From positions 2,294,001 through 2,358,000 of the forward strand of contig NZ_CP119145.1 of the NCBI RefSeq assembly GCF_029167625.1: DNA of 64,000 nucleotides, given 5' to 3'. Positions within the stretch are counted from its first letter, which is position 1. Each line of letters begins with the position of its first letter. The stretch comes from Streptomyces sp. AM 4-1-1 (GTDB lineage Bacteria; Actinomycetota; Actinomycetes; Streptomycetales; Streptomycetaceae). Under the pieces are notes generated by a model, which was given only the letters and a program-made list of their open reading frames with translations, was not told the DNA's origin and searched no databases. Made by a program: the position numbers and the translations under genes. Shown piece by piece: positions 8,843 through 15,185 of this stretch.

Positions 8843-9775
8843 CTACCGCTCCAGCTCCACGTCGAAGAACTTCATCACCGACGTGGCAAGCATGAGGCCA
8901 TAAATGGCATTGATCCGCGAGTACTGCGTACGCGAGACCCCGTGCGCGCTGGCATGCCTGGCGAACATGCGCGGAACTGGGTCGCCTTTGTCCGTCCAGT
9001 ACTCCGCGTACGCGTACCAGACAGGCGCAAAGGTCAAGGCCACGCGCACGTCATGGTCGTTGAGATCGAACTTGGCCTTGCTCTTCTTGTTGGACGTCAG
9101 CTTGACCCTGTCGCTCTTCTCGAAGTGAGAGTGCATCAGGCTGTCGAGCAAGTTGGCAGCCAGGGCCTGGGCGGGGTTAGTGTGCCCCGCTCTCAGGGCA
9201 GCGACGCAGTCGAGGGCGAAGTCTCGCACTTCCAGTAGATTTGGGTGGTCTACGCTCTTGGCGGCGGTCTCGCAGTCGTTGACGATCCCTCGCCACCGAC
9301 GTCCGATGATGCGGCGTCGCTCTACAGCGTCCTGCGCGTCTAGGAGAGCGCGCACCACCTTCGGCCCCGGCACCCACATGAGAGGGATGCCCTCTTCGAG
9401 AAGCAGTTCTTTTAGCTCCTTGAGGCGCGGCTCAGCGTCGCGCAAGTTCTCCGGATAAATCCGATCCTTCAGCGAACCGATCGATATGAAGAGGTTTCGC
9501 CACTGCTGTTGCAGGTGTTCGCTAGCGAACACCTCTCGGATTGGGGTGATTACACGAGAGAACTCCACGATCGACGGCGTCATCGCCTGCACGAAGCGAT
9601 GTGTGGGCATGACAATTTCTGTCAGCCGCTTCATCAGCTCAGCATTCTGCGCCCAGATGAGGTTGGTCATCGGCGGCATCACGTTGATCAAGCCAGAGAG
9701 ATAAGTTTCCTCCGGCTCAAGGCCCTCGTCGGGCTCGTTTGGCTCCTGGGTCACGGCACCATAGTTCCATGGCAT
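8843..9775 (-). CDS. HEPN-like domain protein, candidate RNase/defence gene
   Basis: 310 residues. No complete family match is recalled, but the C terminus (FARHASAHGVSRTQYSRINA, ~272-291) carries an R-X4-H motif followed by a helix. That resembles HEPN proteins (RNxxxH ribonuclease motif, as in RHAVLHG-type abortive-infection proteins). The N-terminal half is helical and charged. It starts 20 bases after parB on the same strand, so it is probably the third gene of the parA-parB operon; the start region has only a weak CTGG. Alternatives are a structural helical protein or a segregation accessory. Confidence 0.55.
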   Translation of the reverse strand: MPWNYGAVTQEPNEPDEGLEPEETYLSGLINVMPPMTNLIWAQNAELMKRLTEIVMPTHRFVQAMTPSIVEFSRVITPIREVFASEHLQQQWRNLFISIGSLKDRIYPENLRDAEPRLKELKELLLEEGIPLMWVPGPKVVRALLDAQDAVERRRIIGRRWRGIVNDCETAAKSVDHPNLLEVRDFALDCVAALRAGHTNPAQALAANLLDSLMHSHFEKSDRVKLTSNKKSKAKFDLNDHDVRVALTFAPVWYAYAEYWTDKGDPVPRMFARHASAHGVSRTQYSRINAIYGLMLATSVMKFFDVELER

Positions 9776-9794
9776 CCAGGCTATGGACTAGTGG

Positions 9795-10190
9795 TTACTC
9801 CCGTTTGTACTGCTTGCCGTAGTGCTTCACGACGTACTCTTCGAGCGCGTCCTCGATGATCTTCCACGGTCGACGCCCCTCGATGTACGCGACGTCCCGG
9901 ACGATCTGCGTGTGTCGCGTCGGGTACATGGCGAGTCCTCGACTGATGGGCTGTTCGTCGGTGTCGACTGGCGTCAGGTAGATCGGTCGCTCCGAGGCAG
10001 GCTCCTGGTCGCTCACTGCGGGGCGAACTGGCTCAGCGGGTTCTACCCGCTGCGGCACGGCGGGTGGTTCCGCTGGACTCGCCGTCGAGGCCGGCGCGGA
10101 TTTGGGTGCCTCGGGATCGACCTGCGGGATGGCAACACGAGGTGCCGTCGTCTTCCGCTCTGTCATCTGCTTCTTGAAATCTCTAGCCAT
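9795..10190 (-). CDS. parB: ParB-like ribbon-helix-helix partition protein
   Basis: 131 residues. The first ~80 residues are Pro/Ala/Glu-rich and disordered. The C-terminal ~45 (RHTQIVRDVAYIEGRRPW, IIEDALEEYVVKHY) fit a ribbon-helix-helix fold: one strand then two helices. Small RHH partners commonly act as centromere-binding proteins with a ParA ATPase. Its ATG overlaps the last 8 bases of parA (ATGGCTAG), and GGAG lies inside the parA end, so translation is coupled. Confidence 0.75.
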   Translation of the reverse strand: MARDFKKQMTERKTTAPRVAIPQVDPEAPKSAPASTASPAEPPAVPQRVEPAEPVRPAVSDQEPASERPIYLTPVDTDEQPISRGLAMYPTRHTQIVRDVAYIEGRRPWKIIEDALEEYVVKHYGKQYKRE

Positions 10191-10959
10191 TAGTCAGTAT
10201 CTCCGCGACCCGCTTATACCCTTGCGCGGCGTGACTCTGCGGGTCATAGATCACTACCGGCTGGTTCAGTTGCTCGGCTTCATCCACTGCGGTGGATTCC
10301 ACGATGAGCTGAGGGATCACGAGGTCTTTGTACGCCTCCCCTATCCCGTCGAAGACAGCCGAGGACGCGAGCGTGCGCTTAAAGCGCGTGACCAAGATGC
10401 CCCGGAGCCGTAGCGAAGGGTTGTAGCTCCCCACTGCTCGCTCATACGCCTCGATGGTGCGAGCCAAGCCGTCTTGGCTGTACGCACTCGCTGCGGCTGG
10501 GATCACCAGCTCGTCAGCCGCCGCCAGGGCGTTGATAGTCATGTAGTTCAACGACGGTGGGGTGTCGAGGATGATGAAGTCGTAGTCATCTTCCAGCTCT
10601 GCGAGCAGTCCCTTAAGCGCCGCGATCGGATCAGGTGCCGTCGGATCAGTCCGTTGCAGCGCCATACCCGTTTCAGTACGCGACAAGTCCGGGTGCCCGG
10701 CTATCAGATGAAGGCCGTCAACCAGCGTCTTCACCACAGCCGAGGGCGTCTCGATCTCAGGACTCACGAACAAGTTGTTCAGCGTGACGGGTAGATCGGC
10801 GGGATCAATCCCCAGTCCTTTTGTGGCGTTGGCCTGTTCGTCCAAGTCCACCAACAGGGTTCGATGACCAGCAAGCGCCATCGCAGCAGCGATGTTCTTA
10901 GCGGTTGTCGTCTTCCCTACGCCACCTTTATGGATGGCTATTGCGATTTTCTTTGCCAT
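10183..10959 (-). CDS. parA: ParA family partition ATPase
   Basis: 258 residues. A deviant Walker A (HKGGVGKTTTAKN) near residue 10, a switch I segment (LLVDLDEQANATKGLG, ~35-50) and Walker B (DFIILDTPPSLNY, ~127) identify a type Ia-like or small ParA/Soj ATPase without an N-terminal HTH. It should form nucleoid-bound gradients that move the element's centromere complex, implying a replicating or extrachromosomal phase. ATG 10959 has GGAG 12 bases upstream, a long spacing. Confidence 0.93.
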   Translation of the reverse strand: MAKKIAIAIHKGGVGKTTTAKNIAAAMALAGHRTLLVDLDEQANATKGLGIDPADLPVTLNNLFVSPEIETPSAVVKTLVDGLHLIAGHPDLSRTETGMALQRTDPTAPDPIAALKGLLAELEDDYDFIILDTPPSLNYMTINALAAADELVIPAAASAYSQDGLARTIEAYERAVGSYNPSLRLRGILVTRFKRTLASSAVFDGIGEAYKDLVIPQLIVESTAVDEAEQLNQPVVIYDPQSHAAQGYKRVAEILTNG

Positions 10960-11028
10960 TATTCATTTGTTCTCCACTTTCAAGATAACACGAGCACTCA
11001 TCCCCTCACAATAGCTATCACCCTTTCC

Positions 11029-11119
11029 CGCGCGCATTCTCTAGTGAGCTATAGAACTCTATAGTTCTATAGCTCACTCTTTCTATAACGCGTGAGCTAT
11101 TGAATTAACGCGCGCATTC
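11029..11119. repeat. Palindrome/direct-repeat cluster upstream of parA (candidate centromere)
   Basis: A 36-bp palindrome (11043-11078, two 16-bp arms around CTAT) contains AGTGAGCTATAGAACT. A further half-copy, GTGAGCTAT, lies at 11092-11100. An 11-bp direct repeat, CGCGCGCATTC, occurs at 11029-11039 and 11109-11119, 80 bp apart. The cluster sits between divergent parA and the 69-residue gene, the usual place for a parS/parC site that doubles as operator. An origin of replication is the alternative. Confidence 0.7.
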
Positions 11120-11154
11120 AATTACAATAGAAAGCGTAAGAGAAAGCATGAAAG

Positions 11155-11364
11155 ATGAAGCACAGTCACACGATCACTCACGACATGATTGGGACGCACG
11201 CCAGAGCCTTCGTAACAGGGGTGCTCGGCCTCGATCCAAAGCAGCACCAGCTAACCAGTCAGCCGACATGGATACGGCTCGCTGAACGGCTCTTAGGAGC
11301 TCCCAGACAAGCCGAGCCGGCCAGCACGCTAGGTCGGCGTTATCAAACCAAAGCAGAACGATAG
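11155..11364 (+). CDS. Small hypothetical protein upstream of RHH gene
   Basis: 69 residues, His-rich N terminus, WIRLAERLLG amphipathic helix, no recognised domain. Its stop codon is 9 bases before the next start and overlaps that gene's ribosome-site region, suggesting a two-gene operon. A competing overlapping frame from ATG 11149 (45 codons) is possible; neither has a strong ribosome site. Moderate confidence only. Confidence 0.4.
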   Translation: MKHSHTITHDMIGTHARAFVTGVLGLDPKQHQLTSQPTWIRLAERLLGAPRQAEPASTLGRRYQTKAER

Positions 11365-11373
11365 GAGGACGGC

Positions 11374-11586
11374 GTGAACCAACCGACACTACTCAAAGAC
11401 CACATGCCTACAAGTAGGGAAGTGGAGAAAACCGTAAAACCACTTGTGGTTAAGTACACAACGCATCTCCCCGCCGACATGGTGAAGCAAATCAAGCTTC
11501 GGGCTGTGGAACGGGAAGTGAAGGACTACCAGCTCGTAACGCAAGCCGTACGAGAGTTCCTGAGTAGGCAGGAGCTTGCCGCTTGA
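11374..11586 (+). CDS. Ribbon-helix-helix DNA-binding protein
   Basis: 70 residues. The pattern KPLVVKYTTHLP (strand) then DMVKQIKLRAVEREVKDYQL and VTQAVREFL (helices) is CopG/Arc-like. Start GTG 11374 follows AGGAGG at 11363-11368. Divergent from parA across the palindrome cluster, it is a good candidate for a regulator or centromere-binding factor acting there, or for an integrase directionality factor. Confidence 0.7.
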   Translation: MNQPTLLKDHMPTSREVEKTVKPLVVKYTTHLPADMVKQIKLRAVEREVKDYQLVTQAVREFLSRQELAA

Positions 11587-11619
11587 TCTTCTCGGGAGGA
11601 AGTGCATAATGGGTAATAT

Positions 11620-11862
11620 ATGAGCGAAGATCAATTTACCAAAATTTTCAACCACATGCAAAGCGAGTTCGGCAAAGTACATGCGCGCTTAGACGACATG
11701 GCCACCAAGCAGCAGTTTGAATACCTCATCGAAATGGTGGACGGAATCGCCAAAGTGGTCGAGGACGACCAAACAGAAAGAGCAGCCCTTACCCAACAGG
11801 TCGGCCGCGTTGAAGACGACGTGCGAGCACTCCAGAAGCATCTAGGTCTCGCGCAGTCATAA
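11620..11862 (+). CDS. Small coiled-coil protein
   Basis: 80 residues with heptad-like hydrophobics (KIFNHMQSEFGKVHARLDDM; VGRVEDDVRALQKHLG), resembling short DUF-type coiled-coil proteins of plasmids. A candidate promoter TTGATC-N16-CATAAT (11583-11588, 11605-11610) puts transcription start at or next to the ATG. Upstream, AGGAGG precedes a 4-codon frame (ATG 11609) that overlaps the gene start as ATGA, an alternative route of translation. Confidence 0.65.
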   Translation: MSEDQFTKIFNHMQSEFGKVHARLDDMATKQQFEYLIEMVDGIAKVVEDDQTERAALTQQVGRVEDDVRALQKHLGLAQS

Positions 11863-11877
11863 AGCCGCAAATCCGTC

Positions 11878-11902
11878 AGCCATTTTCTAGGGTGGCTTTT
11901 GT
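11878..11902 (+). terminator. Probable intrinsic terminator
   Basis: Short stem AGCCA / TGGCT (11878-11882, 11893-11897) followed by TTTGTTTTG, after the coiled-coil gene. Confidence 0.55.
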
Positions 11903-12040
11903 TTTGTTTGCAAATTCAAGTAATTCCAATTATACTTATGGCAAGCTAGCGTCTAGCATTCAGTGCCAAAGAATTTATGCGCTAGCCTATCGGTTTTGGG
12001 GGTATTTTTCTATCCGTTCTTATTTCGCGCAAAAATAGAC

Positions 12041-12128
12041 TTGCATGTTTTGTTGCAATTGTTTACTATTGAATTAGCACTGAAGTTAGACGCATTCGGA
12101 GCCCTCGAAAGAGGGCTCTTGTCTTTTC
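12041..12128 (+). ncRNA. Candidate ~50-nt small RNA with own promoter and terminator
   Basis: Promoter TTGCAT (12041-12046), 17-bp spacer, TACTAT (12064-12069); predicted start ~12076. A perfect terminator hairpin GAGCCCTC-GAAA-GAGGGCTC (12099-12118) with TTGTCTTTTC follows at once. A complete tiny transcription unit with no room for a normal gene; it may be a regulatory RNA or a premature-termination leader for the downstream gene. Confidence 0.55.
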
Positions 12129-12182
12129 TAAGAACCCTTGCCACCACACAGGTACGCCGAGCCGTTCAAACCAACAGTTAGT

Positions 12183-12226
12183 ACCCCCGTAATGGGGACG
12201 GTTTTGTGTTGCCCAAAATCGGGGGT
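12183..12226 (+). promoter_or_regulatory. Leader hairpin before 174-residue gene
   Basis: ACCCCCG (12183-12189) pairs with CGGGGGT (12220-12226), and inside it GTTTTG pairs with CAAAAT. The structure ends directly before the GAGGAG ribosome site and could modulate initiation. Confidence 0.45.
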
Positions 12227-12239
12227 GAGGAGAAACAGC

Positions 12240-12764
12240 ATGGCTGAAAGCATCAAAGCAACATTAACGCGCCGAGAGTTCTATAGAAATAAGGCAAGCG
12301 AAAGCGCCTCCGTTACTTCTATAGAAGGACAGGAGATTCCACAGGAAGTAGACGACCTGATCGACAACAAGATGTACCGCAACAAGTTCAAGTCGCTCAT
12401 TCGCAAGGGACACTTGCAAGACTTGATCGACCTGGCAGAAGTTGCCAAGGATAAGGACACGCCGAGCCGTTGGTTCGCCAAGTCCACCAGGACGACCCCT
12501 GTACCAGGGAGCGAGGGCAAGCCAACCCACTGGGAGCGCTCGTTGAAGTTCCTGGCCAAGCTGCGCAAGGTACGTCGTGTCGTGCAGCAGATCGGCGGCC
12601 GTCTCAAGGTGCCAGCGAACAGCGTGAACGCTGTCTTCAAGGCTGCGTGGAAACACCAGGACGCCGCCGTACGTCTGTCAGTCGAGGCGGCCGAGAGAGG
12701 GAAGACCGACTCGTTCAAGTACTTCTGCCGGATCGCGTTGAATCCCAAGACCACCGCTGCATAG
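12240..12764 (+). CDS. Hypothetical basic protein, 174 residues
   Basis: Starts at ATG 12240 after GAGGAG (12227-12232); the frame is open from 12138 but earlier codons lack a ribosome site. Strongly basic and helical (NKMYRNKFKSLIRKGHLQDL; FLAKLRKVRRVVQQIGGRLK), with no motif recognised. Such basic proteins in actinobacterial mobile elements may be replication or relaxosome accessories, but no homologue is recalled. It follows the tiny RNA unit and a structured leader. Confidence 0.75.
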   Translation: MAESIKATLTRREFYRNKASESASVTSIEGQEIPQEVDDLIDNKMYRNKFKSLIRKGHLQDLIDLAEVAKDKDTPSRWFAKSTRTTPVPGSEGKPTHWERSLKFLAKLRKVRRVVQQIGGRLKVPANSVNAVFKAAWKHQDAAVRLSVEAAERGKTDSFKYFCRIALNPKTTAA

Positions 12765-13227
12765 CGCTGAGACCTCATGAGAGCGCGTGTGCGCGCGTCC
12801 AGCGTTGAAGACAGGTTCAGTCCCGTCTGACCCGCGCGCCCACCTTACAGAGCCTCTGAGACCGTCGTTCGCGCAGAAGACGGCCGAGTCCACCGACAGC
12901 CCCTCGTCGCGTAGATCGCGACCACCCAGGCCGCGCCGGCCACGGCCCTAGGTTGGGGTTGTTCAACGCGTACCGCGGTCCCCCTGATACGTCTCGTTCT
13001 ACCGAGACTTCCTAGTGCTGATGATGGTTGCGTTCTTGCCGCAGTCGGCGCAGGCGGATGAACGCGACAGTCCCTCCGCCGCCTGGCGGCAAGTGAGCAC
13101 CCGCGACTATCAGGCCCCGCAGGTCGCGGTAGAACGAGCCCACTCAGGCGACGCCGGCGGGAGCCTCCAGGTCGCCTCCACTCAGGGATGTGCCTGGCGG
13201 GGGTGGTCACGAGCGGTCGGCAGACTG
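12765..13227. other. GC-rich patch without clear gene
   Basis: Base composition returns to host-like values. No frame has convincing start, ribosome site and content. Minus-strand frames around 13010-13140 give short Arg-rich or CADCGKNATI-type pieces, possibly decayed coding DNA. A 12-bp inverted repeat CTCGTTCTACCG lies at 12993-13004 and 13127-13138. Confidence 0.45.
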
Positions 13228-13749
13228 TTATTCCTTGCTTGGTGAACGCCATGCGCTCGATGTCTCGTGGCCGAACAACTGCTTGTAGACCTCTCCCTCA
13301 TGTTCCTGATTCAGGAGAAGGATTGAACGCGTCTGCAAGGTGGACTTCATGGCAGTACTGAGCATTAACGAATCTCGGTAGATCGTAAGGATCGCTTCGT
13401 TGGAGTCGTCGCGCGCAATCCTGTTGATCGAGACCTTGTGGCAACTAGCGCAGACGTGAATGAGCATCAGCTCACCTTGTTTGCCGTAACCCTCGTTCTT
13501 GAAAGTGAGACCAATCGGTTCCATACCTGCATGACAGGTCGCCTGGCGGTCACCCTTCGATTGGTCGACGTGCTTCGACCATAGGCAGTGATCGCAGTGG
13601 TTCCGGTTTGCCGTGCCTATGAACGGATTGATGACAACCCAGCGCTTGCAGTGAGAGCAACGGAATCCGCCAGCTCTATCCTCTTGTCGCCTTTGCAGCG
13701 ACTTGTTTTCTTCATTTCCGTAGCGTTTATCATGGTGATGGTGTTTCAC
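13228..13749 (-). CDS. RNHCP-domain zinc protein
   Basis: 173 residues. Cys/His pairs FRCSHC, RNHCDHCLWSKHVD, ATCHAGMEPIGL and VCASCHKVSINR match the RNHCP family, here with RNHCD in place of RNHCP. The spacing suggests two zinc sites. Family function is not established as far as recalled. The first ~28 residues are His/Lys-rich and the last ~65 form an extension beyond the usual ~90-100-residue domain. Start GTG 13749 has AAGGA 8 bases upstream (13758-13762). The gene lies behind a terminator/antiterminator leader with its own peptide, so expression probably depends on translation state. Confidence 0.85.
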   Translation of the reverse strand: MKHHHHDKRYGNEENKSLQRRQEDRAGGFRCSHCKRWVVINPFIGTANRNHCDHCLWSKHVDQSKGDRQATCHAGMEPIGLTFKNEGYGKQGELMLIHVCASCHKVSINRIARDDSNEAILTIYRDSLMLSTAMKSTLQTRSILLLNQEHEGEVYKQLFGHETSSAWRSPSKE

Positions 13750-13765
13750 AAAATAGATCCTTAAT

Positions 13766-13855
13766 CACAAAAACCAGCCGCTTGGCTGGTCGCTGGATAG
13801 CTAGATGCTATTTTGAAAAGATGTGAAGTAAAGTGACGTTAGAGGACCAGCCAAG
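13766..13855 (-). promoter_or_regulatory. Attenuator: mutually exclusive antiterminator and terminator
   Basis: In transcript order: segment 1 CTTGGCTGGTC (13855-13845, inside the leader peptide's last codons), segment 2 GACCAGCCAAG (13791-13781), segment 3 GGCTGGT (13779-13773) followed by TTTTTG. Segments 1 and 2 pair perfectly over 11 bp. Segments 2 and 3 pair as ACCAGCC-AAGC-GGCTGGT, forming an intrinsic terminator. The two structures cannot coexist. A ribosome finishing the leader would cover segment 1 and favour termination. Confidence 0.75.
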
Positions 13856-13913
13856 AATACCCTTCTTCAAGGGCGACTGACACAATGATCATTTGTCGTC
13901 GATTACTTACCAT
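13839..13913 (-). CDS. Leader peptide of the RNHCP attenuator (24 residues)
   Basis: ATG 13913 to TAA 13839. It has a basic N-terminal part (SNRRQ), then a hydrophobic stretch (MIIVSVA), and ends SWLVL; the codons TCT TGG CTG GTC include attenuator segment 1. The predicted transcription start is 0-3 bases from the ATG, so translation is leaderless or nearly so. A second in-frame ATG at codon 8 would give 17 residues. Role inferred: ribosome position on this peptide selects between terminator and antiterminator. Confidence 0.65.
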   Translation of the reverse strand: MVSNRRQMIIVSVALEEGYSWLVL

Positions 13914-13921
13914 ACGTAGCT

Positions 13922-13950
13922 ATTATCTCAAAATATCGCGCATTCGTCAA
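13922..13950 (-). promoter_or_regulatory. Promoter of RNHCP leader
   Basis: On the minus strand TTGACG (13950-13945), 17-bp spacer, GATAAT (13927-13922). One of the closest consensus matches in the window. Confidence 0.8.
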
Positions 13951-14032
13951 TGGGGGAAATCACTTTGGGAAAGCACCAACCTTGACGTAGTTGGCGTGAG
14001 AGCTTATAGCTCAACGATCACGACCCGCGCGA

Positions 14033-14692
14033 CTACTCTTCGAGCGAACTATCCTTCAGGTCGGCGCTGACGACAGTAGTTCCTTTCACCAGTGACCCGC
14101 AGACAATGCCGCCGCTGGTGACTTTAGCTGACTCGTAGATCCTGGCGTACTCCTTGACGATTGCCGTACCGGAGATCTGTGCCCGTTCGAACACCGCAGC
14201 GTTTCCCGAAACCGTGGCTTGGCCAAGGACTTCAGCTCTGCCGTAGATCCAAGACTTTCCAGAAACTTTCGCGTTCCCGTGAATCTCTGCGTAGTTCCAG
14301 GCCCTTGCGGCTCCGAAGACCTCTGCACAGCCCCACACTATGGCGTGGTCATATACGGCGGCGTCCTCATAAACGAGGGCGTTTCCGTGCACCTGAGCGT
14401 GTCCATAGACGATCGCGCTGTCGTACACCTTTGCGTCTTCTGACACGACGGCGAAACCCTCGACCACGGCTCGATCGGTGACGATCGCTCGGTCTTTGAC
14501 CACCGCGTTGTCGCTGACGTAAGCACCACCAGTCACTTGAGCCGTTCCAAGCACCTTGGCCCGTCCGCTGACGCGAGCACCAGTAGTAACGCGTGCTTCG
14601 TCTGCGACGAAAGCTGTTTCGGCCACCCATCCGCCTCCGTTGCGATGACGGCGATAGCGAATACCGCTGATGTCACGCATCTCATTTTCCAC
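14033..14692 (-). CDS. Hexapeptide-repeat left-handed beta-helix protein
   Basis: From ~residue 30 nearly the whole 219-residue protein is a six-residue periodic array (e.g. ARVSGRAKVLGTAQVTGGAY, AIVYGHAQVHGNALVYEDAA), the signature of a left-handed beta helix with roughly ten coils. Similar repeat proteins include acyltransferase-like folds, polymer-forming cytoskeletal proteins and some phage proteins; no catalytic His motif is seen. Start GTG 14692 is chosen because AAGG lies ~10 bases upstream. The frame stays open to 15010, and GTG 14857, 11 bases after the upstream stop, is an alternative start that would add 55 residues. Confidence 0.75.
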   Translation of the reverse strand: MENEMRDISGIRYRRHRNGGGWVAETAFVADEARVTTGARVSGRAKVLGTAQVTGGAYVSDNAVVKDRAIVTDRAVVEGFAVVSEDAKVYDSAIVYGHAQVHGNALVYEDAAVYDHAIVWGCAEVFGAARAWNYAEIHGNAKVSGKSWIYGRAEVLGQATVSGNAAVFERAQISGTAIVKEYARIYESAKVTSGGIVCGSLVKGTTVVSADLKDSSLEE

Positions 14693-14715
14693 GTTTTCGC
14701 CTTTCAGGTCGGATA

Positions 14716-14743
14716 TTCTGCGGCGCAAGATTGCGCCGCAGAA
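14716..14743. repeat. 28-bp perfect palindrome upstream of beta-helix gene
   Basis: TTCTGCGGCGCAA-GA-TTGCGCCGCAGAA, two perfect 13-bp arms, 24 bp before the chosen GTG. There is no T-run on either side, so it is a less likely terminator; it could be an operator or a translational hairpin. Confidence 0.8.
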
Positions 14744-14868
14744 GACCGACTTCAAAAACGAAAATGGGGCGGTACTGAGGTGACGGCTCAGAGCGGCGAG
14801 ATCTGTCAGCTTGAAGCGGGCCTTCACCCTCGCGCCGGCCCTGCTGTCTTGGAGCACACGATCTAGAG

Positions 14869-15054
14869 CTAGGTGGTTGCTATCAAATATGCGCTGATGG
14901 TCGTCGCAATCATAGCCGCTAGGACGAAGTCGCTTTGAGTCTGGCGACTCTTCGCGCGGACTCGGCGCACTTGCACGCGTCTGCGGAGTGCTGGTTCCCG
15001 AGGTCCCCACGCAAGCATTTCGATCAGGGGTTGTTTACGTTCTCGGCGAGCCAC
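14869..15054 (-). CDS. Small tail-anchored membrane protein
   Basis: 61 residues: very basic N-terminal two thirds (MARRERKQ; ALRRRVQVRRVRAKSRQTQ) and one C-terminal membrane helix (FVLAAMIATTISAYLIATT). GTG 15054 has AAGGA ~9 bases upstream and a strong promoter ~60 bp before it. Probably first gene of an operon with the beta-helix gene. No family recognised. Confidence 0.6.
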   Translation of the reverse strand: MARRERKQPLIEMLAWGPREPALRRRVQVRRVRAKSRQTQSDFVLAAMIATTISAYLIATT

Positions 15055-15115
15055 GGTTCGTTTTCCTTGGAGAAGCCATTACTAGCGCTTGTCCGATATG
15101 TTTCGTATCTATTCT

Positions 15116-15162
15116 ATTATAAACCTTCCACCTCTGTTGATCAACAACTTCTACCTCTGTTG
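15116..15162 (-). promoter_or_regulatory. Promoter with direct-repeat/palindrome operator
   Basis: Minus strand TTGATC (15144-15139), 17-bp spacer, TATAAT (15121-15116). A 12-bp palindrome TGTTGATCAACA (15135-15146) covers the -35. Two copies of CAACAGAGGT (15139-15130 and 15162-15153 on the minus strand) are 23 bp apart, on one face of the helix. Confidence 0.7.
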
Positions 15163-15185
15163 GCGATGTAGAAAAAACATCACCA

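Noticed and set aside
11963..12181. 72-codon frame overlapping the tiny promoter/terminator unit
   Set aside because: It spans a promoter and a perfect terminator hairpin and has no ribosome site.
13766..13790. Simple terminator of an upstream minus-strand gene
   Set aside because: No gene on that strand ends just upstream (the beta-helix gene ends at 14033 with its own 3' end 240 bp away), and the same sequence pairs perfectly with the leader ORF end, so an attenuator explains more.
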